From an uncultured Rhodospirillales bacterium (GTDB taxonomy: Bacteria; Pseudomonadota; Alphaproteobacteria; ATCC43930; CGMCC-115725), in NCBI GenBank assembly GCA_903828515.1, contig CAIKMD010000007.1:620001-684000 (forward strand): a stretch of DNA of 64,000 bases, given 5' to 3'. A model generated the notes under the pieces. It saw only the letters and a program-made list of their open reading frames with translations, was not told the DNA's origin and made no database searches. Positions 8,672 to 17,264 of this stretch are shown here, one piece after another. Within the stretch, counting starts at the first letter, position 1, and every line of letters begins with the position of its first letter. The translations under genes and the position numbers were made by a program.

Positions 8672-10273
8672 ATGCTGCCGACCATTCAAATTCTGGTGCT
8701 ACTGCTGACCGTGATCGTCGTGATCGCGGTGATCGCGACGCGGCTGAAGATTCCGGCGGCGATCCTGTTGGTGATCACAGGGGTCATCCTCGCGCTGATT
8801 CCGGGCCTGCCGCCGGTCGAGCTGGCGCCGGAATTCGTGTTGCTGGTCGTCCTGCCACCGCTCGTCTACACCTCGGCGGTGGCGATGAGCTGGCGCGAAT
8901 TCCGGTTCAACCTGCGGCCGATCGGGCTTCTGGCTTTCGGCTGCGTTCTATTCACGGCCGCCGTCGTTGCCGCCGTCACGCATTACCTCCTTGGCTTTTC
9001 GTGGCCATTGGGTTTGGTGATCGGCGCGATCGTCTCGCCGCCCGACGCGGTGGCGCCCCTTTCGATCGCGCGACGGATGCAGATTCCGCGCCGCATCCTC
9101 GTCGTGCTCGAGGGCGAGGGGCTCGCCAACGATGCGACGGCGCTCATTCTCTATCGTTTTGCGGTTGCGGCGGTGAGCGTCGGGTCATTCTCGATCGGCG
9201 AGGCGGCCGGTACTTTCGCGATCATCGTCGTCGGCGAGATCGTCTGGGGTCTTGCCGTCGGCTGGGCGATGCTCCGCCTACGTCGTTGGGTTCACGATAC
9301 GAGTATCGAGATCATGCTCTCGATCCTGACGCCGTTCCTCGCGTTCTGGCCACCGCAATATCTCGGCGGTTCGGGTGTGCTGGCGACCGTGACCACGGGA
9401 CTCTATTTCAGTTGGAACGGCCCCCGCCTGATCAGCGCGGCGACCCGGCTCCAGGGCATCTTCTTCTGGGGCTTCCTGATCTATCTGATCGAGGGCATGG
9501 TGTTTCTGATCACCGGCTTGCAGGCGCGGACCTTGATCGAGAACATGGGTACGCATCTCACATCCGAACTGGCGATCTCCGCCGCCGCCGTGAGCGGAGT
9601 CGTGATCGTCGCCCGTTTCGTCTGGATGTATCCCGCGACCTATCTGCCGCGCTGGCTCGTGCCCGCGATCCGGCGCAAGGACCCGTCGCCGCCCTGGCAA
9701 TGGCCCTTTGCGCTGGCCTTCACTGGGGTTCGCGGCATCGTCTCGCTGGCGGCGGCGCTTGCCATTCCGTTCACCACCGCGACCGGCCAGGCATTTCCCG
9801 ACCGCGACATGATCCTGTTCCTCACCTTTTCCGTCATCCTGGTGACGCTGGTGGGGCAGGGATTGATGCTGCCATCGGTGATGCGCTGGCTCGGTCTCGC
9901 CAATGCGGGGCGGCGCGAGCATCGCAAGGATCGAAGCGAAGAATTCGATGCGCGACGGCAGGCGATCGAGGCGGCCATCGAACGGCTCGAAAGCCTGGCG
10001 AAGGAGCGCAAGTTGCCCGACGATCTCGTCGATCCGGTGCGGGCGCAGCATCGCGACCGCTTGAAGCGGGTCGCGCATCGCAGCGACGGCGACGAAAGCC
10101 ATACCCGGCGCATCGCCCATCTCGACGATATCGAGATCGAGCTGATCGCTGCCGAGCGCGATCTGATCAACGGGCTTTATCGCAAAGGCAAGCTCAAGGA
10201 CGAGGCGCGTCGCCGGATCGAGTTGGAACTCGATCTGCGCGACCGGCATCTCGCCAGTGTGCGCGAGGAATAG
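8672..10273 (+). CDS. Na+/H+ (cation:proton) antiporter, CPA1 family
   Basis: 533 residues with about 12 hydrophobic membrane segments in the first 420 and a charged cytoplasmic tail of about 110 rich in Arg, Glu and Asp. The CPA1 hallmarks are present: SPPDAVAP in the first inverted repeat and EGEGLANDATALIL with the Asn-Asp pair needed for ion exchange. The ATG at 8672 is chosen because the hydrophobic N-terminus MLPTIQILVLLLTVIVV begins there. It lies 13 bases after the ATP-grasp gene. It should exchange Na+ or K+ for protons at the inner membrane. Confidence 0.9.
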   Translation: MLPTIQILVLLLTVIVVIAVIATRLKIPAAILLVITGVILALIPGLPPVELAPEFVLLVVLPPLVYTSAVAMSWREFRFNLRPIGLLAFGCVLFTAAVVAAVTHYLLGFSWPLGLVIGAIVSPPDAVAPLSIARRMQIPRRILVVLEGEGLANDATALILYRFAVAAVSVGSFSIGEAAGTFAIIVVGEIVWGLAVGWAMLRLRRWVHDTSIEIMLSILTPFLAFWPPQYLGGSGVLATVTTGLYFSWNGPRLISAATRLQGIFFWGFLIYLIEGMVFLITGLQARTLIENMGTHLTSELAISAAAVSGVVIVARFVWMYPATYLPRWLVPAIRRKDPSPPWQWPFALAFTGVRGIVSLAAALAIPFTTATGQAFPDRDMILFLTFSVILVTLVGQGLMLPSVMRWLGLANAGRREHRKDRSEEFDARRQAIEAAIERLESLAKERKLPDDLVDPVRAQHRDRLKRVAHRSDGDESHTRRIAHLDDIEIELIAAERDLINGLYRKGKLKDEARRRIELELDLRDRHLASVREE

Positions 10274-10277
10274 AGGG

Positions 10278-10379
10278 TCAGCGCTGGTCGTCGTCCTCGC
10301 GGCTTTCCAGCCACATCGCGTTCAGCACGGCGAAAGTGCACGCAAAGCCGAGACCGAGAACCCAGGAAAAATACCACAT
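10278..10379 (-). CDS. cydX: Cytochrome bd oxidase small subunit CydX
   Basis: A 33-residue protein: MWYFSWVLGLGFACTFAVLN, then AMWLESREDDDQR. This is the canonical CydX/YbgT pattern: a single membrane helix with a MWYFxWxLGxG start and a conserved Glu after AMW. CydX stabilises the haem pocket of cytochrome bd. It starts 13 bases after the cydB stop with GGAGACC as ribosome binding site, so it is the last gene of the cyd operon. Confidence 0.92.
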   Translation of the reverse strand: MWYFSWVLGLGFACTFAVLNAMWLESREDDDQR

Positions 10380-10391
10380 CGCTTCGGTCTC

Positions 10392-11522
10392 CTAATACGC
10401 GCTCTTGGAGTTGGCGGTAATGTCGCTCGCCTTGACCGGCCCGCGCATGATGCGATAGGCCCAAGACGTGTAAGCGATGATGATCGGTAGGAAGATCGCC
10501 ACGCAGCCCAACATAATCGCCAGGGTGAGCCGGCTGGACGACGCGTCCCACACGGTCAGGCTGTGATTGGGATTGTTCGACGACGGCAGCAGGAACGGGA
10601 ACAGCGCCGTGCCGGCTGTCGTTATCGTGCCGAAGGGCACCAACGCCGACGCGATGAATGCGAGGCCGGGCCGATGCCGCAGCAGCACCGCACCTAACGT
10701 GCCGAGATAGGCGACCGCCACGGTCAGCCATAACGCCGGATGCGCTGCGACATTCGCGAACCATCCGCCGGTAACGACTGCCACGGTCTTGTTCAATGGA
10801 TTGGAAGGACCGTCATGTGCGATCGAGCCGACGATCTGCAAGGCCGGGAGGTGCGCCAGCCACCAGCCGGCCAACGCAAAGAGGACAGCATAGGTCAACG
10901 CGGCATAGGGAATGACCGCGCTCGCCCGCGCCTTTACCGCACTGTCGGTCTTGAGGTTGAGCCACACCGCGCCATGCAAGACGATCATCGAGAGGCTGAC
11001 CAGACCGGTGAGCAACGCGAAGGGATTGAGCAACGATAAGAGGGTGATCGTCGAATGCATGCGCAAATCGCTGTCGAAGCCGTAGGGCACGCCTTCGAAG
11101 AGATTGCCGAAGGCGACGCCGAAGACCAAAGCGGGTACGATGCCGCCGGAAAACAGCGCATAGTCCCAGAACGTGCGCCACAGCGGCGCTTCCATTTTGC
11201 TGCGGTATTTGAAGCCGACCGGCCGCAGGATGAGCGTCGCCAGGACCAGAAACATGGCGAGGTAGAAGCCGGAAAAGCTGGCGGCATAAAGCGCTGGCCA
11301 AGCGGCAAAAATTGCGCCGCCGCCGAGGATGAACCAGACTTGATTGCCCTCCCAGACCGGCGCGACGGTGTTGATCGTGATCCGCCGCTCGATGTCGCTG
11401 CGGGCGACGAACGGCAACAGCGCCGCCGTGCCAAGGTCGAAACCATCCATGATCGCGAAGCCGATCAGCAGAATACCGATCAGCGCCCACCAGATGAGAC
11501 GGAGGATTTCATACTCGCTCAT
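10392..11522 (-). CDS. cydB: Cytochrome bd ubiquinol oxidase subunit II
   Basis: 376 residues. The start at 11522 overlaps the cydA stop by four bases (ATGA) and gives MSEYEILRLIWWALIGILLI, the typical CydB N-terminus. GFAIMDGFDLGTAALLPF with the conserved Asp pair and the PVWEGNQVWFILGGGAIFAAWP block are both diagnostic. It is a multi-pass inner-membrane partner of CydA, needed for haem d assembly and proton supply. Confidence 0.95.
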   Translation of the reverse strand: MSEYEILRLIWWALIGILLIGFAIMDGFDLGTAALLPFVARSDIERRITINTVAPVWEGNQVWFILGGGAIFAAWPALYAASFSGFYLAMFLVLATLILRPVGFKYRSKMEAPLWRTFWDYALFSGGIVPALVFGVAFGNLFEGVPYGFDSDLRMHSTITLLSLLNPFALLTGLVSLSMIVLHGAVWLNLKTDSAVKARASAVIPYAALTYAVLFALAGWWLAHLPALQIVGSIAHDGPSNPLNKTVAVVTGGWFANVAAHPALWLTVAVAYLGTLGAVLLRHRPGLAFIASALVPFGTITTAGTALFPFLLPSSNNPNHSLTVWDASSSRLTLAIMLGCVAIFLPIIIAYTSWAYRIMRGPVKASDITANSKSAY

Positions 11523-13078
11523 GGGCGCGGCTCGACCATCGCGAGGCGCCGTCGCGGGTTTGCCTCCACCGTGTCGTCGGGGCCGAGGCGGATGTATTTG
11601 ATGAGCAGATAGAGATCGGCGACCAGCAGCGCCGTGTAGAAGAGCGCGAAACCCAGGAGGCTGAACAGGACATTGCCGGCATCGGTCGAGGAAACCCCCA
11701 GCGCGGTCGGCAGCACGCCTTCGATCACCCAGGGTTGGCGGCCATATTCGGCGACGATCCAGCCGAGATCGATGGCGATCCATGGTAGAGGAAGACTGAG
11801 TAGTGCCGCGCCGAGAAACCAGCGATAGCGATCGAGTTGGCGTTTGGCCGACAGCCAGAACGCAACCGTGAACAGCGCGATGAACCAGAAACCGATCGCC
11901 ACCATGAAACGGAAGGACCAGAAGAGAACCGGCACATTGGGGATCGTGCTGTTCGCGGCTTCCTGGATTTGCGCCGGAGTCGCGTGCTCGATGTCGGGGC
12001 GGATATTCTTCAGCAGCAAGGCGTAGCCGAGATCGGCGACATGAGCGTCGAATTTGTCGCGCAGGCCCGAATCATGGGGGCTGGCCTTGATGGCCACCAG
12101 GGTTTCATAGGCGACGAGGCCATTGGCGATCCGCGTCCGCGCCTCATCAACCAGTTCGATGATGCCGGGCACTGGCGTATTGACCGAGCGGGTGGCGATC
12201 AGGCCCAGCACCCAGGGCACGCTGACTTCATACCGCGTGGTGCGCGTTTGCAGATCGGGCAGTCCGAACACGGTGAAAGAGGCGGGGGCGGGTTCCGTAT
12301 GCCACATCGCCTCGATGGCGGCGATTTTCATCTTCTGGTTATGGCCGGCGGTGTAGCCGGACTCGTCACCGAGGACGACGACCGACAGCGCCGAGGCAAG
12401 GCCGAAACTCGCCGCGACCGTCATCGAACGCTTGGCGAATTCGATGTGGCGTCCGCGCAAGAGATAATAGGCGCTGATCGCGAGGACGAACACCGAACCG
12501 GTGACATACCCGGCGCTGATCGTGTGAACGAACTTCGCCTCCGCCACGGGGTTGAACAAGATGTCCATGAAATCGGTGGTTTCCATGCGCATCGTGTCGA
12601 CGTTGAAACGTGCGCCGACCGGATATTGCATCCAGCCATTGGCGATCAGAATCCATAGCGCAGAAAAATTGGTGCCGATGGCCAGTGTCCAGGTCGCGAT
12701 CAGATGCTGGACGCGCGAGAGCCTGTCCCAGGCGAAGAAGAACAGGCCCACGAAGGTGGCTTCCATGAAGAAGGCCATCAGACCTTCGATCGCCAGCGGG
12801 GCGCCGAAGACGTCGCCGACATAATGCGAGTAATAGGCCCAGTTCGTGCCGAACTGGAATTCCATGGTGATGCCGGTGGCGACGCCCATCGCGAAGTTGA
12901 TGCCGAACAAAATTCCCCAGAATTTGACCATCTCGCGCCAGATCGGCCGGCCGGTCATGACGAAAACGGTCTCCATGATTCCGAGCAGGATCGAGAGGCC
13001 CAGGGTCAGGGGAACGAAGATGAAATGATAAAGCGCCGTGACCGCGAATTGCAGGCGGGAGAGATCGACAATGTCCAT
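11519..13078 (-). CDS. cydA: Cytochrome bd ubiquinol oxidase subunit I
   Basis: 519 residues. The haem b595 axial His is in ALYHFIFVPLTLG near residue 18, and the haem b558 His is in FVHTISAGYVTGS. The quinol-binding Q-loop motif GDESGYTAGHNQKMKIAAIE is intact. It oxidises quinol and reduces oxygen to water with very high oxygen affinity, without pumping protons. It is the second gene of a cydP-cydA-cydB-cydX operon. Confidence 0.96.
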   Translation of the reverse strand: MDIVDLSRLQFAVTALYHFIFVPLTLGLSILLGIMETVFVMTGRPIWREMVKFWGILFGINFAMGVATGITMEFQFGTNWAYYSHYVGDVFGAPLAIEGLMAFFMEATFVGLFFFAWDRLSRVQHLIATWTLAIGTNFSALWILIANGWMQYPVGARFNVDTMRMETTDFMDILFNPVAEAKFVHTISAGYVTGSVFVLAISAYYLLRGRHIEFAKRSMTVAASFGLASALSVVVLGDESGYTAGHNQKMKIAAIEAMWHTEPAPASFTVFGLPDLQTRTTRYEVSVPWVLGLIATRSVNTPVPGIIELVDEARTRIANGLVAYETLVAIKASPHDSGLRDKFDAHVADLGYALLLKNIRPDIEHATPAQIQEAANSTIPNVPVLFWSFRFMVAIGFWFIALFTVAFWLSAKRQLDRYRWFLGAALLSLPLPWIAIDLGWIVAEYGRQPWVIEGVLPTALGVSSTDAGNVLFSLLGFALFYTALLVADLYLLIKYIRLGPDDTVEANPRRRLAMVEPRP

Positions 13079-13087
13079 GACCGATCT

Positions 13088-13243
13088 CTAACTCCGACCG
13101 CCGAGAAGATGTGCCGCTGTTGCTGTTCCGTCCGGTTCTGGCCGTGTCGCCGGTGCCATCAGTACATAATAAATGCCGGCCAGCACGACGACCTTGATGC
13201 AGATCAGCCAAATGATGTCGCGACGTACCGATTTGGGAAACAA
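13088..13243 (-). CDS. cydP: Putative cytochrome bd accessory small subunit CydP
   Basis: A 51-residue reading frame just upstream of cydA, starting at a TTG at 13243 (AGGCGAG upstream). The product has a basic N-terminus and one membrane helix: SVRRDIIWLICIKVVVLAGI followed by YYVLMAPATRP. This matches the pattern of CydP small subunits found ahead of cydAB: charged start, a Lys at the head of one helix, short Pro/Arg-rich tail. Position, size and topology support the call, but the sequence match is judged by eye. There is no ATG; the next ATG in frame is inside the helix. Confidence 0.6.
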   Translation of the reverse strand: MFPKSVRRDIIWLICIKVVVLAGIYYVLMAPATRPEPDGTATAAHLLGGRS

Positions 13244-13300
13244 GCTCGCCTGACCCCTAAGGTTTCGGAACGCGCCTTTTCGTCACCGCGCGATCCGCGC

Positions 13301-13342
13301 ACTATCGATCCCGAGCGGCGCGGCTGCCTTGACGCAGATCAA
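13301..13342 (-). promoter_or_regulatory. FNR/FixK-type box and class II promoter of the cyd operon
   Basis: TTGACGCAGATCAA at 13329-13342 matches the FNR consensus TTGAT-N4-ATCAA at 9 of 10 positions. If its centre lies at -41.5, the start is near 13294 and the -10 should lie at 13306-13301; the minus strand there reads GATAGT (4 of 6 to TATAAT). The start would be about 50 bases ahead of cydP. This fits oxygen-dependent induction of cytochrome bd. Confidence 0.65.
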
Positions 13343-13433
13343 TCCGGTGCAATCGCGGTTACCGGTTGCAGAGTGCGCTTGTATAGCCCGTGATCGCAAC
13401 AAATTCCGCCGGCCATCGATAGCGCCGCCGGGG

Positions 13434-14366
13434 TCAGGCCTTTCGGCGCCCACTCGTTGCCAACCAGACACCGAGGAGGATCGTGACAATGCCGACGGCG
13501 TGGAAGGGGTGCAGTTCCTCGTCCAGCAGAAGGACGGCGAGGATGGCGGTGAAAGCCGGCATCAGGTGCGTCGTGAACCCGGCGCGGTTGGCCCCCACCA
13601 ATTCGGCGCCGCGATTCCAGCAGAGATAGGCGCCGACCGAGGCGAAGGCGCCGGTATAGAACGCGGTGCCGGCCGTCGACCATGCCAAAGGGGCTGCCTG
13701 GAAATAGGCGGTTTCGAGCGCGTAGAACGGCGCCAGCGCGGCAAGGCCGAAAACGCTGATGATGAAGATCAGCGTTGTGTTGTCGATTTCTTGCGGTTTG
13801 CGGCGGACCATCACGGTGTAGAACGCCCAGAGCGGCATGACGGCCAGGATCGCGAGATCGCCGATGCTGAAGCGGAAGGCGGCGAATTGACTGAGCTCGC
13901 CGCGTACCATGATGACGATGACCCCGGCGAACGAAAGAGCGATCCCGAGCATCTGGCGCAGCGTCGCGCGCTCACCGTCGACCAGCCAGGTCGCCAGCAC
14001 GATGAAGAGCGGCGAGGCGGAGTTGAGCAGCACGGCGTTGACCGTCTCGGTATGGCGCAAACCGAAATAGACGGCGACCTGATAGATCGCGCCGCCGGTC
14101 ACGGCGAGGCCGAGCAGCAGCGGCCATGAGCGTTTCAGCACGAGCGCTTTGCCGCGCAGCCGCGGCAGTGCGATGGGCGCGAGGATGAGCGCCGCGACGG
14201 TCCAGCGCCAGAAGGTCATCGCGATCGGCGGCATGGTCTCGTGAAGTGCCCGGCCGAGGATCCAATTGCCGGACCACATCAACATGCAGCCCGCCAGGAG
14301 AAAATAGGGATAGATCGCGCTGAGACGCGTGATTGGGTTCGGCGCCGCGATGGGTTCGGCGCTCAT
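13434..14366 (-). CDS. DMT-superfamily (EamA) transporter
   Basis: 310 residues with about ten membrane segments in two EamA repeats. Repeat 1 starts PYFLLAGCMLMWSGNWILGR and repeat 2 starts near residue 160. The ATG at 14366 is chosen because it overlaps the upstream stop (ATGA) and leads straight into the first EamA helix. The family exports metabolites or amino acids; the substrate is unknown. It is the last gene of a three-gene minus-strand unit with the flippase-like and ferritin-like genes. Confidence 0.85.
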   Translation of the reverse strand: MSAEPIAAPNPITRLSAIYPYFLLAGCMLMWSGNWILGRALHETMPPIAMTFWRWTVAALILAPIALPRLRGKALVLKRSWPLLLGLAVTGGAIYQVAVYFGLRHTETVNAVLLNSASPLFIVLATWLVDGERATLRQMLGIALSFAGVIVIMVRGELSQFAAFRFSIGDLAILAVMPLWAFYTVMVRRKPQEIDNTTLIFIISVFGLAALAPFYALETAYFQAAPLAWSTAGTAFYTGAFASVGAYLCWNRGAELVGANRAGFTTHLMPAFTAILAVLLLDEELHPFHAVGIVTILLGVWLATSGRRKA

Positions 14367-15358
14367 TCCGACATCGAGCCCGTTTCGCGTTCGACGGCGC
14401 GGCGGCGCAGCAAGGCCCGGCCTTCGATGGTCTGCCACACCAGCAATGCCGGCACGCCGATCGTCAGGTCGCGGGCACGTTTCAGGAGTGAGAGCGCAAG
14501 CGCCGTTTCGGGCGGCAGTCCGAACAGCGCGCCGAGCATGACATAGGCGCCTTCCTGCACGCCGACGGCGTTGGGCACGGCAAATGCGACGCTGCGAATG
14601 GCATAGAGCAGGCTCTCGATCACCAGTACAGCGGCGAGGCTGAGTTCGACCCCCATGAAGTGCAGCGCGATCCAGGCTTCGATCGCGTTGGCAATCCATC
14701 CCAGCAGATGCAACAGGAAGCCCATGGCCAGCGCGAGCCGGTGGGCATAAATCGCATCGAGCGCCTGTTGCAGCGGATGGGTGCGTGCATTGGCGGGCAG
14801 CCAGGACGCGACGATGCGTTCGCTCAGCTTTTCGATCAGCGCCGCGCCGCGCCGTTGCGCCAGGACGAAGCCGATAATCCCGGCTACGCCGATGACGATG
14901 CCGATCGAGACGGGATAGATCAGGTCGGCGTCGGGGCGAAACTGTACCAACAGCGCGAGGCCGAGCGCGGTGTAGGCGAGTTGGCCCAGCACCTCCATGG
15001 TGACGTCGACCACGGTCGTCGCGATGGCGACGGAAAGCGTGATGCCGAAAAGCGATGCCGCGCGGGCGCCCATGATGAAGCCGCCGATCTGCGACAGCGG
15101 CAAAACCTCGGAGCCGGAATCGCGAATGAGGCGGCCGAAGACATAGGTATGTGCGTTGCCTTCACCTTTTGGCGCGATGACGTACCAGGCGATGCCCAGC
15201 GCCGCCATCACCACGAGATGATAGGCGCAGATCACTGCGAAGCCGCCCCAGCCGATCGCGACGAGGCCCTCGGCCACGGCGCCGAAGCCGTAATAGGCGA
15301 CGATTGCGGTGCCGAGGATCAGCCCCGCGATCGCCGCGAGGATGGTGGCGAGCTTCAT
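14363..15358 (-). CDS. Lysylphosphatidylglycerol-synthase-type membrane protein (HpnL-like)
   Basis: 331 residues, about eight membrane helices, of the LPG_synthase_TM/DUF2156-less family that includes YbhN and the hopanoid-associated HpnL. Family features are the GSEVLPLSQIGGFIMGARA block near residue 85 and the late SVAFAVPNAVGVQEGAYVML block. Members move lipids or lipid carriers across membranes; HpnL is linked to hopanoid delivery to the outer membrane. No hopanoid gene is visible here, so a specific HpnL role is inference. It lies 25 bases downstream of the ferritin-like gene. Confidence 0.7.
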   Translation of the reverse strand: MKLATILAAIAGLILGTAIVAYYGFGAVAEGLVAIGWGGFAVICAYHLVVMAALGIAWYVIAPKGEGNAHTYVFGRLIRDSGSEVLPLSQIGGFIMGARAASLFGITLSVAIATTVVDVTMEVLGQLAYTALGLALLVQFRPDADLIYPVSIGIVIGVAGIIGFVLAQRRGAALIEKLSERIVASWLPANARTHPLQQALDAIYAHRLALAMGFLLHLLGWIANAIEAWIALHFMGVELSLAAVLVIESLLYAIRSVAFAVPNAVGVQEGAYVMLGALFGLPPETALALSLLKRARDLTIGVPALLVWQTIEGRALLRRRAVERETGSMSE

Positions 15359-15383
15359 CGCACTGGAACGCTGGCTGCGTCGA

Positions 15384-17126
15384 TCAGGTCGGCGTGGCGG
15401 GACGGCGACGGAAATTCCACAGCCGCAGGCTCGACAGCGCGACGTCGGCGAGCGACGGCAGGAAGCTCGGGCGCAGCAGTTCGGCGTCGAATTCCTTCAT
15501 GCGCCGCGCGTTCTCGCCGTAGCAATCTTCGAGGAAGCGTCGGAACGTGAAACCCTCGAGGAACATGCTGGCCTGCGTCGCCGAGAAATCCTTACCGTCA
15601 TTGACCTGTGAGCCGCGCCGCGCGGTGCCGACGAGACGCTTCAGGGCGCGATAATAGAACCGCAGGCTCGCGCCGGCGCGCCACCACCAGCGGCCATGGC
15701 CCTGCTGCATCTGGCGATAGGCCATCCAGTTGACGAAGAACACGATGTGGCGGGTCTCTTCGTACATCAGGCGGTCGAAGATATCGAACATCGATTCCGG
15801 CAGGAATCCCGATTGCCGGGCGATCTTGAAGACGCCGAAGCCCAGGAAGGAGTCGACGCATTCGCCGTAGCCGAAATCCTTGAACGCGGTCTCAATATCG
15901 GCGGGCAATGTCTCGAGCGGGGTTTCGGTCGCGTCGATGTTGTAGCGCTTGATCATCACGCGGATGAGCTCGGCGTGGCGGGCTTCCTCGAAGCCCTGCA
16001 ACGCGACCGCTTCTTTCACGACCGGGTCGGTAATCGTCTCGGTGAAGGCCTTGACGATGGCGCCCGCGCGCTGCTCGGTGTGCAGGACTTCCTGCCAGAA
16101 CGGCACGGAGCGCAGCCGCGCGGCGGCTTCTTCGTCGAGTTCGGGCCACGGCAGGGTTTCGGGGTCGTAATCCTGATACGTGTCGTGGAAATGTTTGCAG
16201 AACATGTTCTTGTGCGCTTCGGTGCCGATGGCGACCGAAGGCTTTTTCTTGGGCATGAAGCGAACCGCGAGATTCACCATGCGCGGCACCAGACGCGGCC
16301 GCAGCAGGCGCTTGTCGTAACCGCCCAGGCGCTTTTCGTTTTCTTCAAGACAGATCTCCATCAGTTCGGCCGGCTGAATGTCGATGCCGACGGCCTTGCT
16401 GCCGGTGACGGTGAAATTGTTGTTGTTGGCGTCGTCGAGGCCGCGCGCGATGCCGATGCGCTCCCAGATCAGGTAGGCCCAGACCACGGCGACCTTGGCG
16501 GCGAACCACGGCCGGCGCCACCACGGCATATTGCGGCGGTGCCAAGCAACCCAGTTCACGTAGAAGAGGATATGGCGGCCCTCTTCCTGCATGACCGGTT
16601 CGAACGTGTCGACCAGTTCGGCGGGGAAAAAGCCCGACCGTTTGGCGATCTCGAACAGGCCGAAGGCGAAGAAACTGTCGATGCATTCGGAATAGCCGGT
16701 GACCATGAAGGCCCATTCGGCGTCGCGCGGCTTGATATAAGGCGGTTCGGGTTCGAGCTTGATGCCGTACGCGGCGACCATGTTGGCCAGCACATCCTTG
16801 TGGCGGCCTTCCTCATAGCCGTTCAAGGCAATCGCCTCGCGCAGCAGCTTGTCGGGGACGCATTCGCCATAGGTTGCGACGCGCAGCTTGGCCTTTCCTT
16901 CGGTCTGGACCGCGATATCCCAGATCGGCAGGCTGACCAGCCGCTCGCGCGCCTCGTCGTCGAGTTTCGGCCAGTCGATGACCGCGGGCTTGTAGGGATT
17001 GTAGGTGTCGAGCAGCATCCGGCAGAACATGGTCTTGTGCCGGTCGCTGCCCAACTTTACAGGGCCCGGTTCCGGCTCGCGCCAAAGCCGCGCGGCCTGA
17101 TCCGCCATCGCTGTTATATCGCTCAT
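15384..17126 (-). CDS. Tandem-duplicated ferritin-like diiron protein
   Basis: 580 residues made of two homologous halves of about 270. Each half has two EExRH metal-ligand motifs: GYEEGRHKD and MQEEGRHILFYVNW in the first, GFEEARHAEL and YEETRHIVFFVNWM in the second. Shared flanking blocks (MFCRMLLDTYNPY against MFCKHFHDTYQDY; GYSECIDSFFAFGLF against GYGECVDSFLGFGVF) prove the duplication. Four-helix ferritin-like diiron proteins include oxidases, oxygenases and hydroxylases; the reaction is unknown. No signal peptide is evident. It heads a unit with a flippase-like protein and a DMT exporter, which suggests membrane lipid or metabolite modification. Confidence 0.75.
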   Translation of the reverse strand: MSDITAMADQAARLWREPEPGPVKLGSDRHKTMFCRMLLDTYNPYKPAVIDWPKLDDEARERLVSLPIWDIAVQTEGKAKLRVATYGECVPDKLLREAIALNGYEEGRHKDVLANMVAAYGIKLEPEPPYIKPRDAEWAFMVTGYSECIDSFFAFGLFEIAKRSGFFPAELVDTFEPVMQEEGRHILFYVNWVAWHRRNMPWWRRPWFAAKVAVVWAYLIWERIGIARGLDDANNNNFTVTGSKAVGIDIQPAELMEICLEENEKRLGGYDKRLLRPRLVPRMVNLAVRFMPKKKPSVAIGTEAHKNMFCKHFHDTYQDYDPETLPWPELDEEAAARLRSVPFWQEVLHTEQRAGAIVKAFTETITDPVVKEAVALQGFEEARHAELIRVMIKRYNIDATETPLETLPADIETAFKDFGYGECVDSFLGFGVFKIARQSGFLPESMFDIFDRLMYEETRHIVFFVNWMAYRQMQQGHGRWWWRAGASLRFYYRALKRLVGTARRGSQVNDGKDFSATQASMFLEGFTFRRFLEDCYGENARRMKEFDAELLRPSFLPSLADVALSSLRLWNFRRRPATPT

Positions 17127-17264
17127 GGGGCGCTAGCCTCCCCATGACGCGGCGATTGTCAACCGCGCCTTTCGTCCCACCCGCATGCGTCGGGCGGGCG
17201 GGGAAGACTTGGCGAAATCACAAATTCCGATAGGATTGGGGTGTCATCCCAGGGAGGGGACTTC

